Assembly (NCBI RefSeq): GCF_009707125.1
Contig: NZ_WLVL01000017.1
Location: forward strand, 1 to 64,000
Origin: Arsenicicoccus cauae
Lineage (GTDB): Bacteria > Actinomycetota > Actinomycetes > Actinomycetales > Dermatophilaceae
Direction: 5' to 3'
Length of the DNA stretch: 64,000 nucleotides
Shown: positions 15,988 through 23,188 of the stretch, piece by piece
Numbering within the stretch: position 1 is the first letter of the stretch
Layout: the number at the start of each line of letters is the position of its first letter
Translations under genes and position numbers: made by a program
The notes under the pieces: generated by a model
Databases searched by the model: none
What the model was told of the DNA's origin: nothing
Seen by the model: only the letters and a program-made list of their open reading frames with translations

Positions 15988-17096
15988 CCCACGCCCTCCT
16001 CGACCGGCGGCTGCTGCCGCTCGATCTGCGCGAGGACGTCCTGCGCGCGGACCGTGCCCACGAACCTGCCGTCCGCGTCGGCGATGACGCCCTTGCCCGT
16101 CGGCGAGGACAGGGCCGCGTCGAGAGCGGCGCGCAGCGTGCCACCCTCGCGCCCGACGGTCCCGCCGCGGTGCAGCAGGGTGCGGTCGAGCGTGTCCCGC
16201 ACGGCCTCGACCCGGACCCAGCCCTGCGGCCGGCCTTCCTCGTCGAGGGCCAGCACCCAGGGCTCGCCGGCCGCGACCTCGCGGAGCCGCCCGGCGGAGT
16301 CGCCGACGCGGACGGTGGGCTCGTCGAGCAGGGGGAGGCGCGGGGCCTTCTGGAAGGCCAGGCCGCGGTAGCCGCGGTCGCGCCCCACGAAGTCGGCCAC
16401 GAAGTCGTCGTGCGGGTCGCGCAGCAGCCGCTCGGGGGTGTCCAGCTGGGCCAGGGTGCCCCCGACCCGGAGCACCGCGATCTGGTCGCCGAGCTTGACG
16501 GCCTCGTCGATGTCGTGGGTGACGAAGACGATGGTCTTGCCGAGCTCGTCCTGCAGGCGCAGGAACTCGTCCTGCAGCTGCTCGCGCACCACGGGGTCGA
16601 CGGCGCTGAACGGCTCGTCCATCAGCATGACCGGCGGGTCGGCCGCCAGCGCCCGGGCCACACCGACGCGCTGCTGCTGGCCGCCGGACAGCTGCGCCGG
16701 GTAGCGCCGGGCCAGGTCGGGGTCCAGCCCGACGACCTCGAGCAGCTCCATCGCGCGGCTCCGGGTGGCGGCCTTGTCGCTGCCGAGCAGCCGGGGCACG
16801 GTCATGACGTTGTCCAGGATCGTGCGGTGGGGGAACAGGCCGGCGTGCTGGATGACGTAACCGATCCCGCGCCGCAGCTCGTCGGGGTTCATCGACCCTG
16901 TGTCCACCCCGTCGATGGTGATGGTGCCGCTCGTCGGCTCGATCATCCGATTGATCATCCGCAGGCTCGTCGTCTTGCCGCAGCCCGAGGGCCCGACGAA
17001 GACGGTGATGCGCCCGGTCGGTGCCTCGAGGGTCAGCCCGCCGACGGCCGTCGTCCCGCCAGGGAAGGTCTTGGTCACGCTGTCGAATCGGATCAT
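15984..17096 (-). CDS. Osmoprotectant ABC transporter ATPase with C-terminal CBS region
   Basis: 370 aa. Walker A GPSGCGKTT (about 35-43), Q-loop VIQHAGLFPHRT, signature LSGGQQQRVGVARAL, Walker B VMLMDEPFSAVD and H-loop FVTHDIDEA. Residues 250-370 carry CBS-like sequence (GVIADADGRFVGTVRAQDVL), the module that senses ionic strength in OpuA-type transporters. MIRFDSVTKTF (ATG 17096) is taken as start rather than in-frame starts upstream. First gene of the operon, divergent from the HAD gene. Confidence 0.92.
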   Translation of the reverse strand: MIRFDSVTKTFPGGTTAVGGLTLEAPTGRITVFVGPSGCGKTTSLRMINRMIEPTSGTITIDGVDTGSMNPDELRRGIGYVIQHAGLFPHRTILDNVMTVPRLLGSDKAATRSRAMELLEVVGLDPDLARRYPAQLSGGQQQRVGVARALAADPPVMLMDEPFSAVDPVVREQLQDEFLRLQDELGKTIVFVTHDIDEAVKLGDQIAVLRVGGTLAQLDTPERLLRDPHDDFVADFVGRDRGYRGLAFQKAPRLPLLDEPTVRVGDSAGRLREVAAGEPWVLALDEEGRPQGWVRVEAVRDTLDRTLLHRGGTVGREGGTLRAALDAALSSPTGKGVIADADGRFVGTVRAQDVLAQIERQQPPVEEGVG

Positions 17097-17215
17097 GCCG
17101 AGAGGCTTCCTGACGTGAGGGGACGCGTGTTGGGCAACCGTACCCACCAGCCGGGCCCCGGCGCGGACTAAGGCGCAGCGAGCGAGTCGCCGGGCGCCCG
17201 GCATACAGTCCTGCC

Positions 17216-17776
17216 ATGGCGACGCGGGGTGTGGTCCTGGCCGTGGAGGTCCTCCTCGACGGGGCGGGCGCGACGGCCGCGGCCGTGGCCCGGGAGGGGC
17301 GATGCGCCGAGGGCCCGCGCTACCAGCGGCCAGTCCCCGGGGTCGGCGCCGCGCAGCGGGTCGCGGCTGCGCGCGCCGCGACGATCCAGCCGTATGCCGA
17401 CGCCCGGCCGGCCCTGGACCGCCTCCTGGCGGCGGGGACCCGGGTCGCGGTGCTGGTGCGGCGCGAGGACCCCGCCCTGCGTCGCGGCCTTGCGCGGCTC
17501 GACCTCGACGCCCGGGTCCTGGTGCTCGGGCCGGAGGCCCTCGGAGGCTCGGCCGCCAGGCCTCCCGCGGACGCTGACCGCTGCCGCTCGGCGTGCGCAG
17601 CCCTCGGCACCCGGGTGGAGGAGACCGTCGTGGTCGGCGACGCCGCGCTCGTTCAGGCCGCGGTCGACGCGGGGACGCACGCCGTGTGGGTCAACCGGGC
17701 CGACCGCAGGGAGCTGGAGGGTGTCCTCACCGTCCCCGGCCTCGACGCGCTGCCGACGGCGCTGGCTCTGCTCTGA
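17216..17776 (+). CDS. HAD-like protein lacking the nucleophile aspartates
   Basis: 186 aa. The C-terminal half is a HAD Rossmann fold: TVVVGDAALVQAAVDAGTHAVWVNR followed by VPGLDALPTAL, typical of HAD subfamily I. The N-terminal motif that should read DxDx[TV] is VEVLLDGAG (GVVLAVEVLLDGAGAT), so the nucleophile and acid/base pair are missing. It may be a non-catalytic relative or have changed function. The reading frame is intact and GC-rich like its neighbours. The 120 bp to the divergent ABC ATPase gene is the only promoter space. Confidence 0.65.
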   Translation: MATRGVVLAVEVLLDGAGATAAAVAREGRCAEGPRYQRPVPGVGAAQRVAAARAATIQPYADARPALDRLLAAGTRVAVLVRREDPALRRGLARLDLDARVLVLGPEALGGSAARPPADADRCRSACAALGTRVEETVVVGDAALVQAAVDAGTHAVWVNRADRRELEGVLTVPGLDALPTALALL

Positions 17777-17807
17777 CCGGACCGGTGGGCCTCGCACGAT
17801 CGTCGGG

Positions 17808-17832
17808 GGATCGTTCCCCGCTCAGTGGGTAT
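17808..17832 (+). promoter_or_regulatory. Candidate SigB-type promoter of the envelope-stress module
   Basis: GGAT (17808-17811), a 15-bp spacer and GGGTAT (17827-17832) fit the GNNT-N14-16-GGGTAY consensus of Streptomyces SigB-like stress sigma factors. The start codon of the following gene is about 100 nt downstream. Motif match only. Confidence 0.4.
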
Positions 17833-17937
17833 GTCGATCGGCATCACGGCCCTGCGACGCGCGGGGCCACCGACGCTCCAGACCCGGGCGTTCCTCATCA
17901 GCAGGCCATCACACCACACCCCATGAGAGGGGCTGCC

Positions 17938-18639
17938 ATGTCGAACCCCACGTTCGATCCCCAGAGCACGCGCGACGAGGCGTCCACCAAGGACGTCGCC
18001 GCCGACGAGGCCAAGAACCTCGCCGGCACCGCCCAGCAGGGCGGCCAGCAGGTCGCCGACACCGCCAAGGTCGAGGCCCAGCAGCTGGCGGGCGAGGCCA
18101 AGGGCCAGGCCCAGGACCTCTTCCACCAGGTGCGCTCCGAGGCCACCACGCAGATCTCCGGCCAGCAGCAGCGCCTGGCCGGCTCCCTGCGCACCCTCTC
18201 CGGCGAGCTGGACCAGATGGCCCACGGCGCGGACACCGCGACCGCGTCCGGTCTGGTCTCCCAGGCCGCCGGCACCGTCGACCAGGTCGCCGGCTGGCTC
18301 GAGAACCGCGAGCCCGCGGACGTCCTCGACGAGGTCCGCCGCTACGCCCGCCGCAACCCCGGCACCTTCCTGGCCGGCGCCGCCCTGCTCGGCCTGATCG
18401 GCGGCCGTCTGACGCGTGGCCTGCAGGCCGACGCGCAGCGCAACGAGGCCTACGACGCGCGCTACGACACGCAGCGCCGCTCCTACGGCTACGTCGAGAC
18501 CACCGCCCCGCGCGCAGGCTACGCCACTGAGGTCTACGACCAGGAGGTCACCACGACCACCTACGTCGACCCCGAGACGACCACGTACGTCGAGGGCGGC
18601 CGCGACGAGCGCCCCGGAGCAGGTGACCTTCGCCGATGA
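17938..18639 (+). CDS. Hypothetical stress-type protein with Ala/Gln-rich helical N-half
   Basis: 233 aa. Residues 1-110 are Ala/Gln/Glu-rich and strongly helical (ADEAKNLAGTAQQGGQQVADTAKVEAQQLAGEAKGQAQDL), like LEA or apolipophorin-type amphipathic helices. ENREPADVLDEVRRYARRNPGTFLAGAALLGLIGGRLTRG near 120-160 ends in a single membrane helix. The tail is Tyr/Thr-rich. GAGAGGGG precedes the ATG. The next gene starts in its stop (ATGA). The same trio (this type, DUF1469, DUF3618) recurs in actinomycetes; the function is not established. Confidence 0.75.
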   Translation: MSNPTFDPQSTRDEASTKDVAADEAKNLAGTAQQGGQQVADTAKVEAQQLAGEAKGQAQDLFHQVRSEATTQISGQQQRLAGSLRTLSGELDQMAHGADTATASGLVSQAAGTVDQVAGWLENREPADVLDEVRRYARRNPGTFLAGAALLGLIGGRLTRGLQADAQRNEAYDARYDTQRRSYGYVETTAPRAGYATEVYDQEVTTTTYVDPETTTYVEGGRDERPGAGDLRR

Positions 18640-19151
18640 CCCAGTTCGACGACTCGCCCGGCGCCACCGCCGCAGGCGCGGACCGATACGCGCGAGAGCC
18701 GCTCTCCCCCGGTGACGTCCGGCCGGCCGAGCCCCTGGAGGGCTCGCACCAGACGTACGACAAGGGCGAGCTGTCCTCTGTCGGAGGGCTCCTCGGCGAC
18801 ATCGCCAACGACATGTCCACGCTGCTGCGCCAAGAGGCTGCCCTGGCCAAGCTCGAGGTGCAGCAGTCGGCCAAGGCCGCGGGCAAGGGCGTGGGACTCC
18901 TCGGCGGGGCCGGGGTGGCAGGCCACTTCGTCCTGCTGTTCCTGTCCATCGCCCTGTGGTGGGGCCTCGGCACGGCGATGGACAACCACGTCCTCTCCGC
19001 GCTGATCGTCGCCGCCATCTGGGCCGTGATCGCCGCCGTCCTGGCCTCCATGGGCCGCAAGGACCTCAAGAACGTCAACGGAGCACCGCGCACGATCGAG
19101 ACCGCCAAGCAGGTCCCCGATGCGCTCAAGGGAAACGAGAACCGCGCATGA
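18636..19151 (+). CDS. Phage holin-like (DUF1469, Phage_holin_3_6) membrane protein
   Basis: 171 aa. The core is GGLLGDIANDMSTLLRQEAALAKLEVQQSAKAAGKGVGLLGGAGVAG followed by two membrane helices and a short cytoplasmic tail with GRKDLKNVNGAP. The family name comes from weak holin similarity; chromosomal copies are thought to be envelope proteins rather than lysis factors. It overlaps both neighbours by 4 nt, so the three proteins are probably made in fixed proportions. Confidence 0.82.
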   Translation: MTQFDDSPGATAAGADRYAREPLSPGDVRPAEPLEGSHQTYDKGELSSVGGLLGDIANDMSTLLRQEAALAKLEVQQSAKAAGKGVGLLGGAGVAGHFVLLFLSIALWWGLGTAMDNHVLSALIVAAIWAVIAAVLASMGRKDLKNVNGAPRTIETAKQVPDALKGNENRA

Positions 19152-19900
19152 GCTACGACAACACCCCCACCAGCAACGACCCCGAGCAGCTGCGCCGCGA
19201 GATCGAGCGCACCCGGGGCAACCTCAGCCAGAACGTCAACGCCCTCGGTGAGGCCGTCGACCCGAGCAACGTGGCCAGGCGCCAGGCCGAGAAGGTCCAG
19301 GACAAGGTCGTCGGCGCCGGCCGGGGCATCAAGGAGCGGATCATGGGTTCGAACGACGACGAGTACGACGACGCGTACGGCCGCCGTCGCTACTCCTCGG
19401 GGGGTATGGACGACTCCGGCGCCGGCGTCGGCCAGCGGATCAGCGAGGCCGGGGACCGCGTGTCCGACGTCGCCTCCGACGCTGGTGACCGCGTGCGCGG
19501 CGCCGCCGGCACCGCCCGCGACAACCTCGAGCAGGCCCCGGCGATGGCTCGCCGCAAGACCCGCGGCAACCCGATGGCGGCCGGCCTGATCGCCCTCGGC
19601 GCGGGCTGGCTGGTCGGCTCGCTCCTACCGGTCTCCGAGCGCGAGCGCGAGCTGGCCGTGCGCGCCAAGGAGACGGCCCAGGACAAGGGACAGCCCCTCG
19701 TCGAGGGCGCCAAGTCGATCGCCCAGGAGGCCGCCGACAACCTCAAGGCCCCGCTCCAGGAGGCCGCCGAGTCGCTCAAGGAGAGCGCTCAGGAGAGCGT
19801 CGACAAGGTCAAGGGCGAGGGCCAGGACGCCGCCCAGGAGGTCAAGGCTCAGGCCCAGGACTCCAAGGACAACGTCCAGCAGAAGCAGAAGAACAGCTGA
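19148..19900 (+). CDS. DUF3618 protein with long amphipathic tail
   Basis: 250 aa. N-terminal DUF3618 block DPEQLRREIERTRGNLSQNVNALGEAVDPSNV (about 10-45), a charged middle, one membrane helix near 150 (NPMAAGLIALGAGWLVGSLLP) after a basic segment ARRKTRGN, then about 85 residues of Lys/Glu/Ala/Gln-rich repeats (AAESLKESAQESVDKVKGEGQ) like LEA proteins. It is probably a membrane-tethered helix at the cytoplasmic face. Last gene of the trio; a strong hairpin follows. Confidence 0.82.
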   Translation: MSYDNTPTSNDPEQLRREIERTRGNLSQNVNALGEAVDPSNVARRQAEKVQDKVVGAGRGIKERIMGSNDDEYDDAYGRRRYSSGGMDDSGAGVGQRISEAGDRVSDVASDAGDRVRGAAGTARDNLEQAPAMARRKTRGNPMAAGLIALGAGWLVGSLLPVSERERELAVRAKETAQDKGQPLVEGAKSIAQEAADNLKAPLQEAAESLKESAQESVDKVKGEGQDAAQEVKAQAQDSKDNVQQKQKNS

Positions 19901-19940
19901 TCGCAGCACGCTGAGCACCACCGAGCAACGCTGAGCAGCA

Positions 19941-19983
19941 CCGAGGGGTGGGTCCGGGCCTGATGGCCTGGCCCACCCCTCGG
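19941..19983 (+). terminator. Terminator of the envelope-stress module
   Basis: CCGAGGGGTGGG (19941-19952) pairs perfectly with CCCACCCCTCGG (19972-19983), and the 19-nt loop has further pairing. Just upstream (about 19907-19943) a short motif with CGCTGAGCA..ACCGAG occurs twice in tandem. Confidence 0.8.
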
Positions 19984-19997
19984 CCGTGCCCGCACCT

Positions 19998-20027
19998 CGT
20001 ATGACGGGGCGCGGGTCCCGGCATACG
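19998..20027. repeat. GTATG-capped inverted repeat between convergent genes
   Basis: CGTATG (19998-20003) and CATACG (20022-20027) frame an imperfect hairpin with ACGGG/CCCGG inside. It ends 3 bp before the ppk2 stop and probably acts as its terminator. It belongs with the other hairpins ending in GTATGCC/GGCATAC. Confidence 0.5.
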
Positions 20028-20029
20028 GG

Positions 20030-20977
20030 CTAGCTCTTGGCCTTGCCGCCCTTGCCCTTCTTGGCGTCCTTGCTGTGCTTGTCGTTCTTGCTGTGCTTGC
20101 TGTCCTCGTCGCCGTCGATCAGCGAGGCCGCGTGGTCCGGCACGTAGCGCTGCAGGTCGCGCGGCGGCCGCTCGTAGCCCCTGGCCTTGGGCCGCACCGG
20201 GATCTTGACCTCCGGCGGGTCGATGTGGAGGTAGGGGATCGAGTCGAGCAGGTGCTTGATCACGTTGAGCCGCGAGCGCTTCTTGTCCTCGGACTCGACC
20301 ACGTGCCACGGCGAGCTGGGCAGGTCGGTGTGGGCGAACATCTGGTCCTTGGCCTTCGAGTACTCCTCCCAGCGGGTGATCGACTCGAGGTCCATCGGGG
20401 ACAGCTTCCAGCGGCGCATGGGGTCGCCGAGCCGTGAGCGGAAGCGCTTCTCCTGCTCGACGTCGGACACGCTGAACCAGTACTTGCGCAGGATGATCCC
20501 GTCGTCCAGCAGCATCTGCTCGAAGACGGGACACTGCTGCAGGAAGCGTTGGTACTCCACCTCGGTGCAGAAGCCCATGACCCGCTCGACCCCGGCCCGG
20601 TTGTACCAGCTGCGGTCGAAGATCACGATCTCCCCAGCGGCGGGCAGGTGCTCGACGTACCTCTGGAAGTACCACTGGGTGCGCTGCCGCTCGGTGGGGG
20701 CGGGCAGCGCCGCGATCCGCACGGTGCGGGGGTTGAGGTACTGAGTGATCCGTTTGATCGCCGAGCCCTTGCCGGCGGCGTCCCGCCCTTCGAAGACGAT
20801 GACGACCCGGTTGCCCGTCTGCTTCACCCACTGCTGCATGGTGACCAGCTCGGCCTGCAGGCGCTCCAGCTCCTGCTCGTAGGCCTTGGTGGGCAGCTTG
20901 GGCGGCTTCGTGGCGTGGGCCTCGGTGCTGGTCTTGGTGCTGGTGTCGGTGCTGCTGCTGGTCGACGTCGGCGTCAT
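20030..20977 (-). CDS. ppk2: Polyphosphate kinase 2
   Basis: 315 aa, transfers phosphate between polyphosphate and nucleoside di-/monophosphates. Walker A is GRDAAGKG (about 62-69), then ITQYLNPRTVRIAALPAPTE, the Walker B/lid segment IVIFDRSWYNRAGVERVMGF, RKYWFSVSDVEQEKRF and DHAASLIDG. The single domain is of usual length. The first 30 residues are Ser/Thr-rich and the last 30 are Lys/Ser/Asp-rich (KHSKNDKHSKDAKKGKGGKAKS type), which may bind the polyanion. Single gene. Confidence 0.92.
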   Translation of the reverse strand: MTPTSTSSSTDTSTKTSTEAHATKPPKLPTKAYEQELERLQAELVTMQQWVKQTGNRVVIVFEGRDAAGKGSAIKRITQYLNPRTVRIAALPAPTERQRTQWYFQRYVEHLPAAGEIVIFDRSWYNRAGVERVMGFCTEVEYQRFLQQCPVFEQMLLDDGIILRKYWFSVSDVEQEKRFRSRLGDPMRRWKLSPMDLESITRWEEYSKAKDQMFAHTDLPSSPWHVVESEDKKRSRLNVIKHLLDSIPYLHIDPPEVKIPVRPKARGYERPPRDLQRYVPDHAASLIDGDEDSKHSKNDKHSKDAKKGKGGKAKS

Positions 20978-20996
20978 GCGCCCATTGTGGGCGGGA

Positions 20997-21224
20997 TCAG
21001 TAGCGGTCGCGCGGCGTACCCGTCTCGTGGTGCTCGATGACCGCGTCGTGGCGGGTGTGGCGGCGCTGCTGGTTGAGGATGAGCGTCAGGATGAGCGACA
21101 GCACGCCGGCACCCATGAGGATGAGCCCGATCATGCCGAGGTCGATGCCCGAGATCGCGTCGGCGACGGCGAACTTCAGGATCGCGCCGACCACGAGGAG
21201 AAAGATGCCGAGGCCGATGCCCAT
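20997..21224 (-). CDS. Small two-helix membrane protein (DUF6458-like)
   Basis: 75 aa: MGIGLGIFLLVVGAILKFAV, then GIDLGMIGLILMGAGVLSLILTLIL, two membrane helices separated by a short polar turn, with a charged C-terminal tail (NQQRRHTRHD). This arrangement is common in small actinobacterial membrane proteins now grouped as DUF6458; the function is unknown. Divided from the upstream gene by 110 bp containing a short hairpin. Confidence 0.8.
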   Translation of the reverse strand: MGIGLGIFLLVVGAILKFAVADAISGIDLGMIGLILMGAGVLSLILTLILNQQRRHTRHDAVIEHHETGTPRDRY

Positions 21225-21246
21225 GGGGATGCTCCGTATCGTCAGG

Positions 21247-21265
21247 CCTCAGCAGGGTGCTGAGG
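21247..21265. terminator. Short hairpin CCTCAGCA/TGCTGAGG
   Basis: Perfect 8-bp arms with a GGG loop. It is downstream of the thioredoxin/NHL gene and 22 bp upstream of the small membrane protein gene, so it could be a terminator of the former or an operator of the latter. The adjacent segment 21301-21323 contains GATCAC repeats (TCGATCACTTGTGGTCAATCG). Confidence 0.45.
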
Positions 21266-21335
21266 TGAACACGACAGTAGGCACCCAGTGGGTTGCCTTC
21301 GATCACTTGTGGTCAATCGATCACCCGTATGGCGG

Positions 21336-23177
21336 TCAGGCGCCCCGCAGATCGAGGGACAGGACGCCCGCGGCGCCCGCCACGAGGACGACCGGGATGC
21401 CCCAGTCCTGCTGATAGAGGTGGCACGCCGCATGCTCGGGCATCTCGCCGGTGACGGGGTCGCCGTCGCAGGCTGCGGCGCGGACGGACACGTGCAGGAT
21501 GCCGTCGCCCACCCGAGGATCCAGCTCGAGCCGCCGGGTCAAGCCCTGGGCCGTGCCGGAGCCCTCACGCAGCAGGGCCGCGGGCGAGCTCGACACCATC
21601 AGCTGCGTCGGGTCCCCCCAGCGCAGGTCGAGCTTCTGCCCGGTCGGAGGCACGAAGTCCACCACCAGGTCCACCGCTCCGGGCGCGAGCTCGGTGGGAG
21701 GCCGCTGGGTGGTGTGCGCCACCCCCTGCACGCGGCGGGCCACGGCCGGTATGCCGACCCGCTCGACCCGGTGCGCCGCCGACTCGACCACGAGCAGGGT
21801 CTGGTCATCCTCGACCACCAGGTCGCTCGGCTCTGCCAGGTCACCGAGCAGCGTGGACACCTCGCCGGTGGTGGGGTCGTAGCGACGCACGGCGCCGTTG
21901 TAGGTGTCGGCCAGCGCGACCGAGCCGTCGGGCAGGACGGCCACCCCGAGGGGGTGCTGCAGCAGCGCGTCGTCGGCCTGGCCGTCGACGTGGCCGAAGT
22001 CGAACAGACCCTGCCCGACGACGGTCTCGACCCTGACCTCGAGGCCCGGGCCGGCGCCGCCGACCACGGTCACGCGGCGCAACGCCGACGTCTCCGAGTC
22101 GGCCACCCACAGCACCTCGCCGTCGGCGGAGACGGCGAGCCCGGACGGTTGCGCGAACCAGCAGTCAGCACCCTCCCCGTCCCGGATCCCCTCGGCGGAC
22201 GTGCCGGCCAGCACCTGGACCTCGTTGTCCTGCGGGTCGGCTCGCAGGTCGAGCGACCACAGCTGGTGGGTGCCGGCCATGGCGACGACCAGGCGGTCCT
22301 GCCACCAGGCGAGGTCCCACGGGGTCGACAGGTCCTGCGCGAGCGCGGGCCCACCGCCGGTGCGCTCGCGCAGCTGGGAGCCGGTGCCCGCCAGGGTGGT
22401 CCACTCCCCCGACGCCAGGTGGAGACCCCGCACCTGGTGGTTGACGCTGTCGGCGACCGCGACGTCGACACCGGTGCGGGCGGCCACGTCGCGCGGCAGC
22501 AGCAGCACGCCCTGCGGCTCCGCGAGGGGCGGGTGGGAGGCATACCGTCTCTGCTCGGTCACGAGGTCGGGTGCCAGCCGGACGATCTCGTGGTGCGCGG
22601 TGTCGGAGACGAGCAGCGAGCCGTCGTCGAGCGCGACCGCCTTGCCGGGGAAGCGCAGCGGCGAGGTGGGCGGCGGCGGGGCGACGTACGGGCCGTCCCC
22701 GCGGCGGAGGGTCCCCTTGGCGTCGTGCTCGGCGAGCAGCTCGCGGACGAGGACCTCGAGGCCGTGCGCGTGCCCCTCCCCCGACATGGACGCGACGACG
22801 TAGCCCTCGGGGTCGATGACGACGAGGGTCGGCCAGGCGCGCGCGGCGTAGGCCTGCCAGGTGACCAGGTCCGGGTCGTCGAGGACGGGGTGGTGCACGG
22901 CGTAGCGCTCGACGGCGGCGCCCAGCGCGTCGGGGTCGGCCTCGTGCACGAACTTGGGCGAGTGGACGCCGACCAGCACCAGGCTGTCGGCGAGCTCCTG
23001 CTCCAGGGGCCGCAGCTCGTCCAGGACGTGGAGGCAGTTGACGCAGCAGAAGGTCCAGAAGTCCAGGACGACCACCTTGCCGCGCAGCTCGGCGAGGGTG
23101 AGCTCGCGCCCGCCGGTGTTGAGCCAGCCCCGGCCGACGAGCTCGGGGGCGCGGACGCGGGCACGACGATCAGTCAT
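21336..23177 (-). CDS. Thioredoxin-like/NHL-repeat protein (NHLRC2-like)
   Basis: 613 aa. Residues 1-160 form a thioredoxin/TlpA-like domain with WTFCCVNCLH (about 42-51) holding a C-x-x-C (CVNC) and the cis-Pro region ARAWPTLVVIDPEG. Residues 190-480 contain NHL/beta-propeller blades (GSLLVSDTAHHEIVRL, VDVAVADSVNHQVRGL, VLWVADSETSALRRV, SVALADTYNGAVRRY). The C-terminus is a beta-rich domain. There is no signal peptide, so it is probably cytoplasmic. Domain order equals that of NHLRC2 proteins; the physiological substrate is unknown. 11 bp downstream of the CopD-CtaG gene. Confidence 0.85.
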   Translation of the reverse strand: MTDRRARVRAPELVGRGWLNTGGRELTLAELRGKVVVLDFWTFCCVNCLHVLDELRPLEQELADSLVLVGVHSPKFVHEADPDALGAAVERYAVHHPVLDDPDLVTWQAYAARAWPTLVVIDPEGYVVASMSGEGHAHGLEVLVRELLAEHDAKGTLRRGDGPYVAPPPPTSPLRFPGKAVALDDGSLLVSDTAHHEIVRLAPDLVTEQRRYASHPPLAEPQGVLLLPRDVAARTGVDVAVADSVNHQVRGLHLASGEWTTLAGTGSQLRERTGGGPALAQDLSTPWDLAWWQDRLVVAMAGTHQLWSLDLRADPQDNEVQVLAGTSAEGIRDGEGADCWFAQPSGLAVSADGEVLWVADSETSALRRVTVVGGAGPGLEVRVETVVGQGLFDFGHVDGQADDALLQHPLGVAVLPDGSVALADTYNGAVRRYDPTTGEVSTLLGDLAEPSDLVVEDDQTLLVVESAAHRVERVGIPAVARRVQGVAHTTQRPPTELAPGAVDLVVDFVPPTGQKLDLRWGDPTQLMVSSSPAALLREGSGTAQGLTRRLELDPRVGDGILHVSVRAAACDGDPVTGEMPEHAACHLYQQDWGIPVVLVAGAAGVLSLDLRGA

Positions 23178-23188
23178 GGCAGGCAAAC

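Noticed and set aside
18636-19151. Prophage remnant because of the holin-like gene
   Set aside because: No endolysin, integrase, capsid or att site is near; chromosomal DUF1469 proteins are common in actinomycetes. The same reasoning applies to the PF04020 gene at 36694-37092.
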